The position numbers were made by a program, and so were the translations under genes. This document shows, piece after piece, positions 35,399 through 43,160 of a stretch of 64,000 nucleotides of DNA (positions within the stretch are counted from its first letter, which is position 1; every line of letters begins with the position of its first letter). Origin of the DNA: Microbacterium sp. Root553 (GTDB lineage: Bacteria > Actinomycetota > Actinomycetes > Actinomycetales > Microbacteriaceae). The stretch lies in NCBI RefSeq assembly GCF_001426995.1, contig NZ_LMFY01000001.1, forward strand, positions 2,537,471 through 2,601,470. Direction: 5' to 3'. Below the pieces are notes generated by a model, which had not been told where the DNA came from, did not search any database, and saw nothing but the letters and a program-made list of their open reading frames with translations.

Positions 35399-37846
35399 AT
35401 GGCCATGCCGAAGAACCCGCCTGCCGAGCTCGCACCGGAGCGAATCCAGGACATCGATCTCGAGACCGAGATGCAGGGTTCGTTCCTCGAGTACGCCTAC
35501 TCGGTGATCTACTCCCGGGCGCTGCCCGATGCGCGTGATGGCCTGAAGCCCGTGCAGCGACGGATCCTCTACCAGATGTCCGAGATGGGACTGCGCCCCG
35601 ACCGCGGCCACGTCAAGAGCGCCCGCGTCGTGGGCGAGGTCATGGGAAAGCTGCATCCCCATGGTGATTCCGCGATCTACGACGCGCTGGTGCGACTCGC
35701 TCAGGACTTCGCGCTCCGGGTGCCGCTCGTCGACGGGCACGGCAACTTCGGATCGCTCGACGACGGTCCCGCCGCCGCCCGATACACGGAGGCGCGGCTC
35801 GCCTCGCCCGCGATGGCCCTCACCGAGAACCTCGACGAGGATGTCGTCGATTTCGTGCCGAACTACGACGGGCAGTTCCAGCAGCCTTCGGTTCTGCCTG
35901 CGGCGTTCCCGAACCTCCTCGTCAACGGCGCCAGCGGCATCGCGGTCGGCATGGCCACCAACATGGCCCCGCACAACCTCATCGAGGTCGTCGCCGCAGC
36001 CACGCACCTGCTCGAGAATCCGGATGCCACCACCGAGGAGCTGATGGAGTTCGTGCCGGGCCCGGACTTCCCCTCCGGCGGCATCCTGATGGGCCTCGAC
36101 GGCGTCAAGGACGCCTACGCGAACGGCCGTGGTGCGCTCAAGGTGCGCGGCAAGGTCTCGGTGGAACCGCTCGGGCCGCGGCGCACCGGGATCATCGTCT
36201 CCGAGCTGCCGTACATGGTCGGCCCCGAGCGGCTGATCGAGAAGATCCGCGATGCGGTGCAGGCGAAGAAGCTGCAGGGCATCAGCGATGTCACCGACCT
36301 CACCGACCGCAACCACGGACTCCGCGTCGCGATCGGCGTCAAGACGGGTTTCGACCCGCAGGCCGTGCTCGAGCAGCTGTACCGGCTGACGCCCCTCGAA
36401 GACTCCTTCAGCATCAACAACGTCGCGCTCGTCGACGGGCAGCCCCGCACGCTCGGGCTCAAGGAGATGCTGCGCGTCTACGTCGCCCACCGGCTCGAGG
36501 TCATCACCCGGCGCAGTCGTTACCGCCTGGCCCGGCGCGAAGAGCGCCTGCACCTCGTCGAGGGTCTGCTCATCGCGATCCTCGACATCGACGAGGTCAT
36601 CCAGGTCATCCGCTCCTCCGATGACTCCGAGCAGGCGCGGTCCCGGCTGCGTTCGGTGTTCGATCTCAGCGAGCTGCAGGCCGAGTACATCCTCGAGCTG
36701 CGCCTTCGCCGTCTGACCAAGTTCTCGCGGATCGAGCTCGAGACCGAACGCGATGCCCTTCTCGCCGAGATCGCAGCCCTGCGCGAACTCCTCGCCAGCG
36801 ACGTGCTGCTGCGTGCAGCGGTCGCGAAGGAGCTCGACGCCGCGGCCGAGGCGTACGGCACCCCTCGCCGCACGCTGCTGATGAACGCCGCTCCCGCCAA
36901 GCCTCGCGCGACGAAGGGTGCTGTCGACCTCCAGATCGCGGATGCGCCCACCGTTCTCGTCCTGTCGACCACCGGGCGGGCGGTGCGAGTGGATCTCGGC
37001 GAGGGCCAGGAGCTCTCCCTGCCGCCTCGGCGCAGCAAGCACGACGCGATCCTCGCCACCGTCGAGACGACGGTGCGCGCCGAGATCGGCGCGCTGACCT
37101 CCGAGGGGCGAGTGCTGCGATTCTCCCCCGTCGACCTGCCGTCGGTGCCGTCGTCGTCCGTGCAGCTCGCCGCCGGCGCGCCGCTGCGGGACTACCTCGG
37201 GATCACGACGCGGGGAGAGCGGATCCTCGGATTCGTCCGTTTCGACAGCGACACCCCGATCGCGCTCGGCACCGCGCAGGGAACGGTGAAGCGGATCGTC
37301 CCCTCGACGCTGCCCGTGCGTCCGGACCTCGAGGTGATCGGCATGAAACCCGGCGACACCGTCGTCGGAGCCGTCGAGGCGCGAGACGATGCCGACCTGG
37401 TGTTCGTCACGACCGATGCTCAGCTGCTGCGCTTCTCGGCGTCCGCGGTGCGCCCGCAGGGTGCGCCCGCCGGCGGCATGGCGGGGATCAAGCTCGGTGC
37501 AGGGTCCACGGTGCTCTTCTTCGGAGCCGTGGCCCCCGACACGGATGCGGTGGTCGCCACCGTCTCCGGGTCCGACAGCATCCTCCCGGGAACGGAACCG
37601 GGGCGAGCGAAGGTGTCGGCGTTCGCGGAGTATCCCGCGAAGGGCCGTGCGACGGGCGGCGTCCGGGCGCACTCCTTCCTGAAGGGCGAGGATCGGCTCA
37701 CGGTCGCCTGGGTCGGGCCGACCCCGGCGCAGGCCGTCGACCCGACCGGTGCCGTGCGAAAGCTCCCCGAGGCGGGCGCCAGGCGCGATGCCTCGGGTCA
37801 GCCCATCGACGGCGTGATCGGCAGCATCGGCCGCACCCTGGTCTGA
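35399..37846 (+). CDS. parC: DNA topoisomerase IV/gyrase-like subunit A
   Basis: An 815-residue type IIA topoisomerase A subunit. The breakage-reunion domain has Y129 (RYTEARLA) as the DNA-linking tyrosine. The quinolone pocket keeps the sensitive-type residues S91 and D95 in [18 protein letters not shown] coiled tower and a beta-pinwheel C-terminal domain follow from about 505. There is no canonical GyrA-box, so it is topoisomerase IV-like, decatenating chromosomes after replication. Its partner parE lies 5.3 kb downstream on the other strand rather than adjacent. Overlap in annotation between ParC and GyrA2 remains possible. Confidence 0.9.
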   Translation: MAMPKNPPAELAPERIQDIDLETEMQGSFLEYAYSVIYSRALPDARDGLKPVQRRILYQMSEMGLRPDRGHVKSARVVGEVMGKLHPHGDSAIYDALVRLAQDFALRVPLVDGHGNFGSLDDGPAAARYTEARLASPAMALTENLDEDVVDFVPNYDGQFQQPSVLPAAFPNLLVNGASGIAVGMATNMAPHNLIEVVAAATHLLENPDATTEELMEFVPGPDFPSGGILMGLDGVKDAYANGRGALKVRGKVSVEPLGPRRTGIIVSELPYMVGPERLIEKIRDAVQAKKLQGISDVTDLTDRNHGLRVAIGVKTGFDPQAVLEQLYRLTPLEDSFSINNVALVDGQPRTLGLKEMLRVYVAHRLEVITRRSRYRLARREERLHLVEGLLIAILDIDEVIQVIRSSDDSEQARSRLRSVFDLSELQAEYILELRLRRLTKFSRIELETERDALLAEIAALRELLASDVLLRAAVAKELDAAAEAYGTPRRTLLMNAAPAKPRATKGAVDLQIADAPTVLVLSTTGRAVRVDLGEGQELSLPPRRSKHDAILATVETTVRAEIGALTSEGRVLRFSPVDLPSVPSSSVQLAAGAPLRDYLGITTRGERILGFVRFDSDTPIALGTAQGTVKRIVPSTLPVRPDLEVIGMKPGDTVVGAVEARDDADLVFVTTDAQLLRFSASAVRPQGAPAGGMAGIKLGAGSTVLFFGAVAPDTDAVVATVSGSDSILPGTEPGRAKVSAFAEYPAKGRATGGVRAHSFLKGEDRLTVAWVGPTPAQAVDPTGAVRKLPEAGARRDASGQPIDGVIGSIGRTLV

Positions 37847-37877
37847 CCACGCGCGCGGTATGCCCGGTCGCGCCCGG

Positions 37878-38813
37878 TCAGAGGCGCAGCGCCAGGATGT
37901 TGGCGGTGAGTCCGGCGGCCGTGCCGCACAGGATCACCGTGTCACCGGTGCGCACCCGACCGCTCTCGAGCGCGCGGGCGAGCATGAACGGCACCGAGGA
38001 CGAGACCATGTTGCCGAAGTGCCGCACCTCATCGATGCGTCGCTCGACGGGGATACCGAGGCGGTCGAGCATCGGGCCGAGTGCTGCGGATGCCTGGTGC
38101 GGCACCCACAGCGCGACGTCGTCGTAGGACACGCCCGCGCTCTCATGGAACGACTCGAAGAACTCCGGCAGCACACGCATCATCCCCAGCAGTGCACGGC
38201 GCCCGTTCATGTCGAAGAGGTAGTCCGCGGGGTCCCGCTCCGCGTAGACCTGCGCCGGGGACCCCGACAGTCCGCCCCTGATCTCCGTGTCGTGCGCGTA
38301 GGCGGGCCAGGTGCGCTGTGCGCTCGCGATCACCCCGCGTGCGGGATCCGCGGAACGGCGCAGCACCACAGCCGCGCCGGCATCGCTGAAGAGCTCGAAG
38401 CTCTCGCGCTGCTCCGGGTTGAGGAACCGTGTGCCCACGTCGCCAGCGAAGACGAGGATCGTCTCGTGGTCCCCCGCGTCCAGATAGCGCGAGGCGATGT
38501 CGAGCGCCGTGATGAAGCTCGTGCAGGTGGAGTTCACATCGAACGCCGCGGCGCGACCGCTCAGAGTCAGCCTCTCCAGCACGAGCGCCGCCGTGCACGG
38601 GATGGGCTGGATGCCGGCGGCTGAGGCACCGAGGACGAGATCGATCTGATCGGCGCGGACGCCGGCGTGTGCGAGTGCGCGCTCACACGCCTCCGCGAGC
38701 ATGTCGAGGTGCGATGTGTCGTCGTCGAGGCGATATCGCGTCTCGCCTCCGAAGCTCACCGTGCGGTCGGGCAGGAATGTCCCCCACCCCGCGATCTCGC
38801 AGTTCCTCACCAT
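37878..38813 (-). CDS. 3-oxoacyl-ACP synthase III-like (KAS III/thiolase fold)
   Basis: A 311-residue condensing enzyme with an intact Cys-His-Asn triad: C97 (NSTCTSF), H239 (VPHQAS) and N268 (RHFGNMV). LVLGASAAG and SSSVPFMLARALESG are typical of the KAS III fold, which includes FabH and the acyl-CoA condensing OleA. It is slightly short and lies far from other fab genes, so a specialised role is likelier than housekeeping fatty-acid synthesis. ATG at 38813 overlaps the preceding stop, with GGGGGAG upstream. It is the last gene of a four-gene operon; the substrate could be a fatty acyl-CoA. Confidence 0.85.
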   Translation of the reverse strand: MVRNCEIAGWGTFLPDRTVSFGGETRYRLDDDTSHLDMLAEACERALAHAGVRADQIDLVLGASAAGIQPIPCTAALVLERLTLSGRAAAFDVNSTCTSFITALDIASRYLDAGDHETILVFAGDVGTRFLNPEQRESFELFSDAGAAVVLRRSADPARGVIASAQRTWPAYAHDTEIRGGLSGSPAQVYAERDPADYLFDMNGRRALLGMMRVLPEFFESFHESAGVSYDDVALWVPHQASAALGPMLDRLGIPVERRIDEVRHFGNMVSSSVPFMLARALESGRVRTGDTVILCGTAAGLTANILALRL

Positions 38814-40099
38814 CTCCGCTCCCCCCATCCCTGCACGACCCGACGCAGCTTCACCGACCCGTCCGGCACGAATCCGATGAACTCGAGGTCCGGACGCTCG
38901 CATCCGAGTCGATGCGCGAGCGCCCCCACCTCATCCGCCACGCGGCGCCGAGACCGATCATCGACCGTGTCCAGGGCGATCTGCAGGCGCGACTCGCCGA
39001 TCTGCGTGATGCGGTACTCGTCGAACCCGTCGGCATACAGCAGCGCACGCGTGATCACGTCCGCGAACACGGGCACCTCGCGGCCGTCGAGGCCGCGGAG
39101 GATCAGCGTGTCGCCCTCGCGCCCTTCGATGCGCTCGATCGCCGTCAGGGCGGTGCCGCACGGGCACGGCGACGTGCGCTCGCGCAGCACGTCTCCGAGG
39201 CGGTAGCGCACGATCGGCTGCGCACGACGACGCAGATCCGTGACGATCGGGGTGAAGCGCTCGGCATCCAGGTACTCCCGCTCGACCAGGATGTCGTCCT
39301 CGTTGAGGTGGATGACCCCGTGCGGGCAGGTGTGCGCGAGGAACCCCTCGGTGCACTGGTACAGCTGATGCAGACGCTCCTGTCCGAGCGATCGCGTGAT
39401 CCGCTGCGCATCGAAGACCTCGAGCACCTCGGCAACCGCGTAGACCTTCTGCGGGACGACGTCGAACTCCCCGGCATCCGCGGCATGCGCGATCAGCCGG
39501 AGCACGGAGGGCGGAGCCACGAGGATGGTCGGGCCGAAGGAGCGCAGGGCCGCGATGTTCTCCGCCATGTCCGCGTACACGTCGAAGTAGCGGAACGACA
39601 CCGCCGCGGAGCCGACCGACTCGTAGAGCGTGTTGTCGGCGCGCAGGAAGAGCGCGATGCGGTGTCCGAGCAGGGCGCCGCGCGGGAGGGTTCGTGCCAG
39701 CACGGCCCCCACCCAGGCGTCGCGCTCGGCCGCACTCACCACGAACAGGCCGCGGTGTCCGCTCGTGCCGCTGGAGAGACCCACGGAGTGGGACCCGAGG
39801 TCGAGATCGAACTCCCGCGCGCGCTCGTTCGCGATCGCGAGGGCCAGCGCGTCATCCCTGCCGACACCGACCGTGTTGATGTCGTCGAACCGGCTCATCA
39901 TGACGCTCTTGTCCATCAGCGGGAGGTCCGCGAAGGACCGCATGGCGAGGAGATCTCCGAAGTACCGGGATCGACGACGCAGGAACCGCAGGTGCGCGCG
40001 CAGCAGGCGCCGCTGACGCCGCTCGATCGCCGCTCGGGTGCGCAGCGGACGCAACCACCGCACCGCCGCGAACTCGCGCAGGATCCTCAGTCGCGACAT
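38807..40099 (-). CDS. PaaK/F390-synthetase-like adenylate-forming enzyme
   Basis: A 430-residue ANL-superfamily member near the phenylacetate-CoA ligase/F390 synthetase branch. The ATP loop GLSSGTSGHRG is at 107-117, YQCTEG at 247-252 replaces the usual YGxTE, RYRLGD at 298-303 matches the RxxGD motif, and CPCG at 312-315 precedes RIEGREGDTL as in PaaK. It should activate a carboxylate as an acyl-adenylate. The N-terminal 45 residues are very basic. TGATG overlap with the upstream MBL gene and a 7-base overlap with the downstream KAS III gene show tight coupling. The substrate may be an acid made by its neighbours. Confidence 0.85.
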   Translation of the reverse strand: MSRLRILREFAAVRWLRPLRTRAAIERRQRRLLRAHLRFLRRRSRYFGDLLAMRSFADLPLMDKSVMMSRFDDINTVGVGRDDALALAIANERAREFDLDLGSHSVGLSSGTSGHRGLFVVSAAERDAWVGAVLARTLPRGALLGHRIALFLRADNTLYESVGSAAVSFRYFDVYADMAENIAALRSFGPTILVAPPSVLRLIAHAADAGEFDVVPQKVYAVAEVLEVFDAQRITRSLGQERLHQLYQCTEGFLAHTCPHGVIHLNEDDILVEREYLDAERFTPIVTDLRRRAQPIVRYRLGDVLRERTSPCPCGTALTAIERIEGREGDTLILRGLDGREVPVFADVITRALLYADGFDEYRITQIGESRLQIALDTVDDRSRRRVADEVGALAHRLGCERPDLEFIGFVPDGSVKLRRVVQGWGERRW

Positions 40100-40896
40100 C
40101 AGCTCAGCAGCTCCGTGGCTCCGAGCGGGTCGTGGCTGCAGACGACGCGGATGCCGGCAGCGGCGAGGCCGCGCAGCGTGCTCGCCGTGGACGCGTAGCG
40201 CTGCGGGTCGTGCTGGATCGCACGCGGGAGCATCCGCAGTCGTCCCGAGGCGTCGAGGAGGTCCGCCCCCCATGCCGCGTCACCGGCGAGCAGGACTCGG
40301 CCCTCGATCAGGGCTCCCAGGTGCCCGTCTGCGTGGCCGGGGAGGTCCACGACGAGATACGAGCCGTCGCCGAGAAGATCGTGCCCGCTCAGCACCGTGC
40401 CCCGCACCGCGACGTCGACGAACGCGTCGTCGGCGAGAGTGCGGCGCTCCGCCCCGGAGAACCAGTCGGGCAGCAGCCCCGTCAGAACCCCGTCGCGCAG
40501 ACGCGGTCCGGCGAGCGTCCTCTGGTGTCCCGCGCTCAGCACGAACGTCGCATGCGGAAAGCGGCGGACGCCGCCGATGTGATCGGGATGCAGGTGCGAC
40601 AGCACGACGTGCGTGACGGATGCCGGATCCACACCGTCGACGCGGAGCTGCACCGCGATGTCGTCCTCGTCGTCCACCTGCGGCGGCAGGAGGCGCCGAT
40701 AGGCCGCACCGCGCCACCCCGTGCGCCACTCCCCTGTGGCATACCCGGTGTCGAACAGCACTCGCCGTCCGTCCGCAGCGTCGTACAGGAAAACGCCGGA
40801 GGGGAACTCCCGGCGTCCCCGAGGCTCCCCGTGGAACATGGCGCCGACATCGTGCACGGTCTTCCCGCACACGTAGTGGCGGAGGCGGCCGGTCAT
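40099..40896 (-). CDS. Metallo-beta-lactamase-fold hydrolase (lactonase-like)
   Basis: A 265-residue MBL-fold enzyme with the full metal site: HLHPDH at 101-106, a His in LPGHADGHLG, the bridging Asp in LLAGDAAW, and a last His in VVCSHDP. The organisation resembles AHL lactonases (AiiA/AttM type), so hydrolysis of a lactone or thioester is plausible. No signal peptide, so cytoplasmic. It overlaps the SDR gene by ATGA and the adenylating enzyme by TGATG. In the operon it occupies the place that an alpha/beta hydrolase has in ole clusters. Confidence 0.87.
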   Translation of the reverse strand: MTGRLRHYVCGKTVHDVGAMFHGEPRGRREFPSGVFLYDAADGRRVLFDTGYATGEWRTGWRGAAYRRLLPPQVDDEDDIAVQLRVDGVDPASVTHVVLSHLHPDHIGGVRRFPHATFVLSAGHQRTLAGPRLRDGVLTGLLPDWFSGAERRTLADDAFVDVAVRGTVLSGHDLLGDGSYLVVDLPGHADGHLGALIEGRVLLAGDAAWGADLLDASGRLRMLPRAIQHDPQRYASTASTLRGLAAAGIRVVCSHDPLGATELLS

Positions 40897-41882
40897 GACT
40901 CCCCCGGCATGTGCGCCGCGACCCGGGCGAGCGCCTCGTCGAGGGACACCTCGGGTCGATATCCGAGGTCGGCCTTCGCGCGCGAGACGTCGAGGGTCTG
41001 CGAGTAGGCGATGGTGGTGAGGGTGTAGCGGGTGAGCGGAGGTTCCGGACGCCAGGGCAGAGCGGAGCAGACCCGCTCCAGAACACCGGCCAGGGCCCAG
41101 GCGAGGGGCCGGGGCAGCGGACGGAACCGCGGCTCCTGTCCGAGGAGGCCGAGCAGGGTCGTGAGAAGGTCGCGGAATCGTCGGGGATCGTCGTTGGAGA
41201 TGTTGTAGACGCCCCCGGCGGCATCGCCGCGGTGCAGCGCGAGGCGCAGAGCGGCGGCGACGTTCTCGACCGCGGTGAGGTCGATGAGGGTGTCGCCTCC
41301 GTCGAAGAGCGGCACCCCGATCCGCCGGTGCACCGCGAGGAGTCTCGGCACGAGGCTCGGATCACCGACTCCGATGAGTCCGCGCGGGCGTACGATGACC
41401 AGCTCGGGGATCGTGCCGGCATCCCGCGCCTCGAGCAGCAGGTCCTCCGCGGCGATCTTCGAGCGGATGTAGCCGTTCAGGCGGTTGCTGCGGTCGACAT
41501 CCCCCTCTCGGATGCCGAGTCGATCGCGCGGCGCCGCATACACGCTCGGCGACGAGACGTGCACGATCCGGCGCACACCGTTGCGACGGGCGAATTCCAC
41601 GACGTGGCCCGTGCCCTCGATGTTCGTCGACCGGAAGTCCCGCCACTCACCCCACGGCGTCGAGAGGGCGGCGCAGTGGATGACGGCGTCCACCGGAAGG
41701 TCCAGGCGCCGCAGCGACGCGAGGTCGCCGGGAACCCGATGCGCCTCGTCGGCCACCCGCGCGAGCGCCGTCAGGTCACGGCCGGCGGCGAAGACCTCGT
41801 AGCCGTGCCTGTGCAGATCGGGCACGACGTGCCCGCCGAGGAACCCGCTCGCCCCCGTCACCAGCACACGGGCTCCGGACAT
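40893..41882 (-). CDS. NAD(P)-dependent epimerase/dehydratase (3-beta-HSD-like SDR)
   Basis: A 329-residue extended short-chain dehydrogenase. The nucleotide loop TGASGFLGGH is at 9-18, catalytic Tyr138 and Lys142 in GYIRSK, with a Ser in HVSSPSVY near 110. It is of the 3-beta-hydroxysteroid dehydrogenase-like type that includes OleD, which reduces 2-alkyl-3-ketoacids. I chose ATG at 41882: TAGGGT lies 7 nt upstream, whereas GTG at 41891 falls inside that hexamer. First gene of the four-gene operon; a glycosyltransferase starts divergently 32 bases away. Confidence 0.87.
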   Translation of the reverse strand: MSGARVLVTGASGFLGGHVVPDLHRHGYEVFAAGRDLTALARVADEAHRVPGDLASLRRLDLPVDAVIHCAALSTPWGEWRDFRSTNIEGTGHVVEFARRNGVRRIVHVSSPSVYAAPRDRLGIREGDVDRSNRLNGYIRSKIAAEDLLLEARDAGTIPELVIVRPRGLIGVGDPSLVPRLLAVHRRIGVPLFDGGDTLIDLTAVENVAAALRLALHRGDAAGGVYNISNDDPRRFRDLLTTLLGLLGQEPRFRPLPRPLAWALAGVLERVCSALPWRPEPPLTRYTLTTIAYSQTLDVSRAKADLGYRPEVSLDEALARVAAHMPGES

Positions 41883-41889
41883 GCCCCTC

Positions 41890-41908
41890 ACCCTAGCCGC
41901 CCTATTGT
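41890..41908. promoter_or_regulatory. Overlapping divergent promoters of the lipid-like operon and glycosyltransferase
   Basis: Minus strand TAGGGT (41890-41895) sits 7 nt before ATG at 41882. Plus strand TATTGT (41903-41908) sits 6 nt before GTG at 41915. Both would give leaderless transcripts, and the two promoters cannot easily be used at once. Confidence 0.45.
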
Positions 41909-41914
41909 GGTCGT

Positions 41915-43132
41915 GTGCGCATAGCCATGGTCACCGACTACTACCTGCCGACGCTGGGCGGTGTGCAGACGGTCATCAAGGCACACCGCGAGGCGCTGGA
42001 GCAGGCGGGGCACGAGGTGTTCGTGTTCGCACCGCTGGCCGCGGAGAGTGACGACCCGCACGTGGTGCGGCTGCCGACCGCCCGGGGCTTCGCCCCCGAC
42101 GGCTACCCGTTCACCTGGCCCCCGCGGGCCGCGGCGGAGTCCTTGCGCCGCGAGCTCCGCGCCCGCGGGATCGACCTGGTTCATGTGCACACCGAGATGT
42201 TCGCCGCACTGGCCGGGTTCGACGCGGCCAGGGCGCTGGGCGTGCCCGTGGTGCAGACCATGCACGGGCGCATCGACGTCTACACGCGATCGGTGCTCCC
42301 CCTCCCCTCGGTCACGACGATGCTGCTCGCCGCGATGCACCGGCACCGGATGAGCCACGCACAGGCACGCCTCGACTCGACGGCCCCGTACGCGGCGACT
42401 CGGATGGCGCGCCGCATGTGGCGGCTGATGGTGAGTCAGGCGAACCACGCCGACCAGGTCATCGTGCCCTCCGCCCACTTCGCCGCGAAGCTCGTCGCGC
42501 AGGGGGTGCGCACTCCCCTCACCGTCCTGTCGAACGGACTCGAGGCGAGTGTGCTCGATGCGGTCGGCTGGCCGACACCTCGCGAGTTGCGCGACGGCGA
42601 GGATCTCCGGGTCGTGTGGTGCGGGCGGTTGTCTCCGGAGAAGCGCCCGTCCGTCTTCGTCGACGCGGTGCGTCGGCTTCCGGGGATCAGCGCCGAGATG
42701 CTCGGTGACGGCGTCGCGCGTCGTGCCGTGTCGTCTGCCGCCGCCGACCTGCCGGACGGGCGGCTCATCGTGCACGGCGCGGTGCCCCAGTCGCAGGTGC
42801 TCGATGCCATGCGCCGTGCGCACGTGCTGGTCTCGACGTCTCTCGACTTCGACAACCAGCCGATGGTCATCCTCGAGGGCCTCGCCTCCGGGCTGCCGGT
42901 GGTCGTCACCGACCCCGATCTGGCCGAGATGCTGCCCGACGGCGGAGGACTGGTGACCCCCACGCCGGATGCCGACGGACTCGCGCGTGCGCTCCGCAGC
43001 CTGCAGGATGCCCCGGGCCGCGTCGCCGCGATGAGCGCCGCAGCCCTCGCGCACCGCACTCGCGTCGCCCAGGACACCCACCGCGACGCGCTGCTCGCGG
43101 TGTACAGGGCGGCGATGACGGCCGCACGCTGA
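41915..43132 (+). CDS. Family 4-type glycosyltransferase
   Basis: A 405-residue GT-B retaining glycosyltransferase. N-terminal Rossmann domain: VTDYYLPTLGGVQTVIKAHREALEQAGHEVFVFAP and DLVHVHTEMF; C-terminal donor domain: VVWCGRLSPEKRPSVFVDAV, LIVHGAVPQ, and SLDFDNQPMVILEGLASGLPVV with the E-x7-E acidic pair partly altered. It resembles mannosyltransferases acting on lipids (PimB/MgtA type). It is divergent from the SDR operon, so it may glycosylate that pathway's product or be an ordinary glycolipid enzyme. GTG with TATTGT at leaderless distance. Convergent with parE. Confidence 0.88.
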   Translation: MRIAMVTDYYLPTLGGVQTVIKAHREALEQAGHEVFVFAPLAAESDDPHVVRLPTARGFAPDGYPFTWPPRAAAESLRRELRARGIDLVHVHTEMFAALAGFDAARALGVPVVQTMHGRIDVYTRSVLPLPSVTTMLLAAMHRHRMSHAQARLDSTAPYAATRMARRMWRLMVSQANHADQVIVPSAHFAAKLVAQGVRTPLTVLSNGLEASVLDAVGWPTPRELRDGEDLRVVWCGRLSPEKRPSVFVDAVRRLPGISAEMLGDGVARRAVSSAAADLPDGRLIVHGAVPQSQVLDAMRRAHVLVSTSLDFDNQPMVILEGLASGLPVVVTDPDLAEMLPDGGGLVTPTPDADGLARALRSLQDAPGRVAAMSAAALAHRTRVAQDTHRDALLAVYRAAMTAAR

Positions 43133-43160
43133 GGTCAGGCGTCGAGGTCAGGCACTGACG

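Noticed and set aside
35669..35683. Fluoroquinolone-resistance change in ParC
   Set aside because: The quinolone pocket shows the sensitive-type Ser91 and Asp95.
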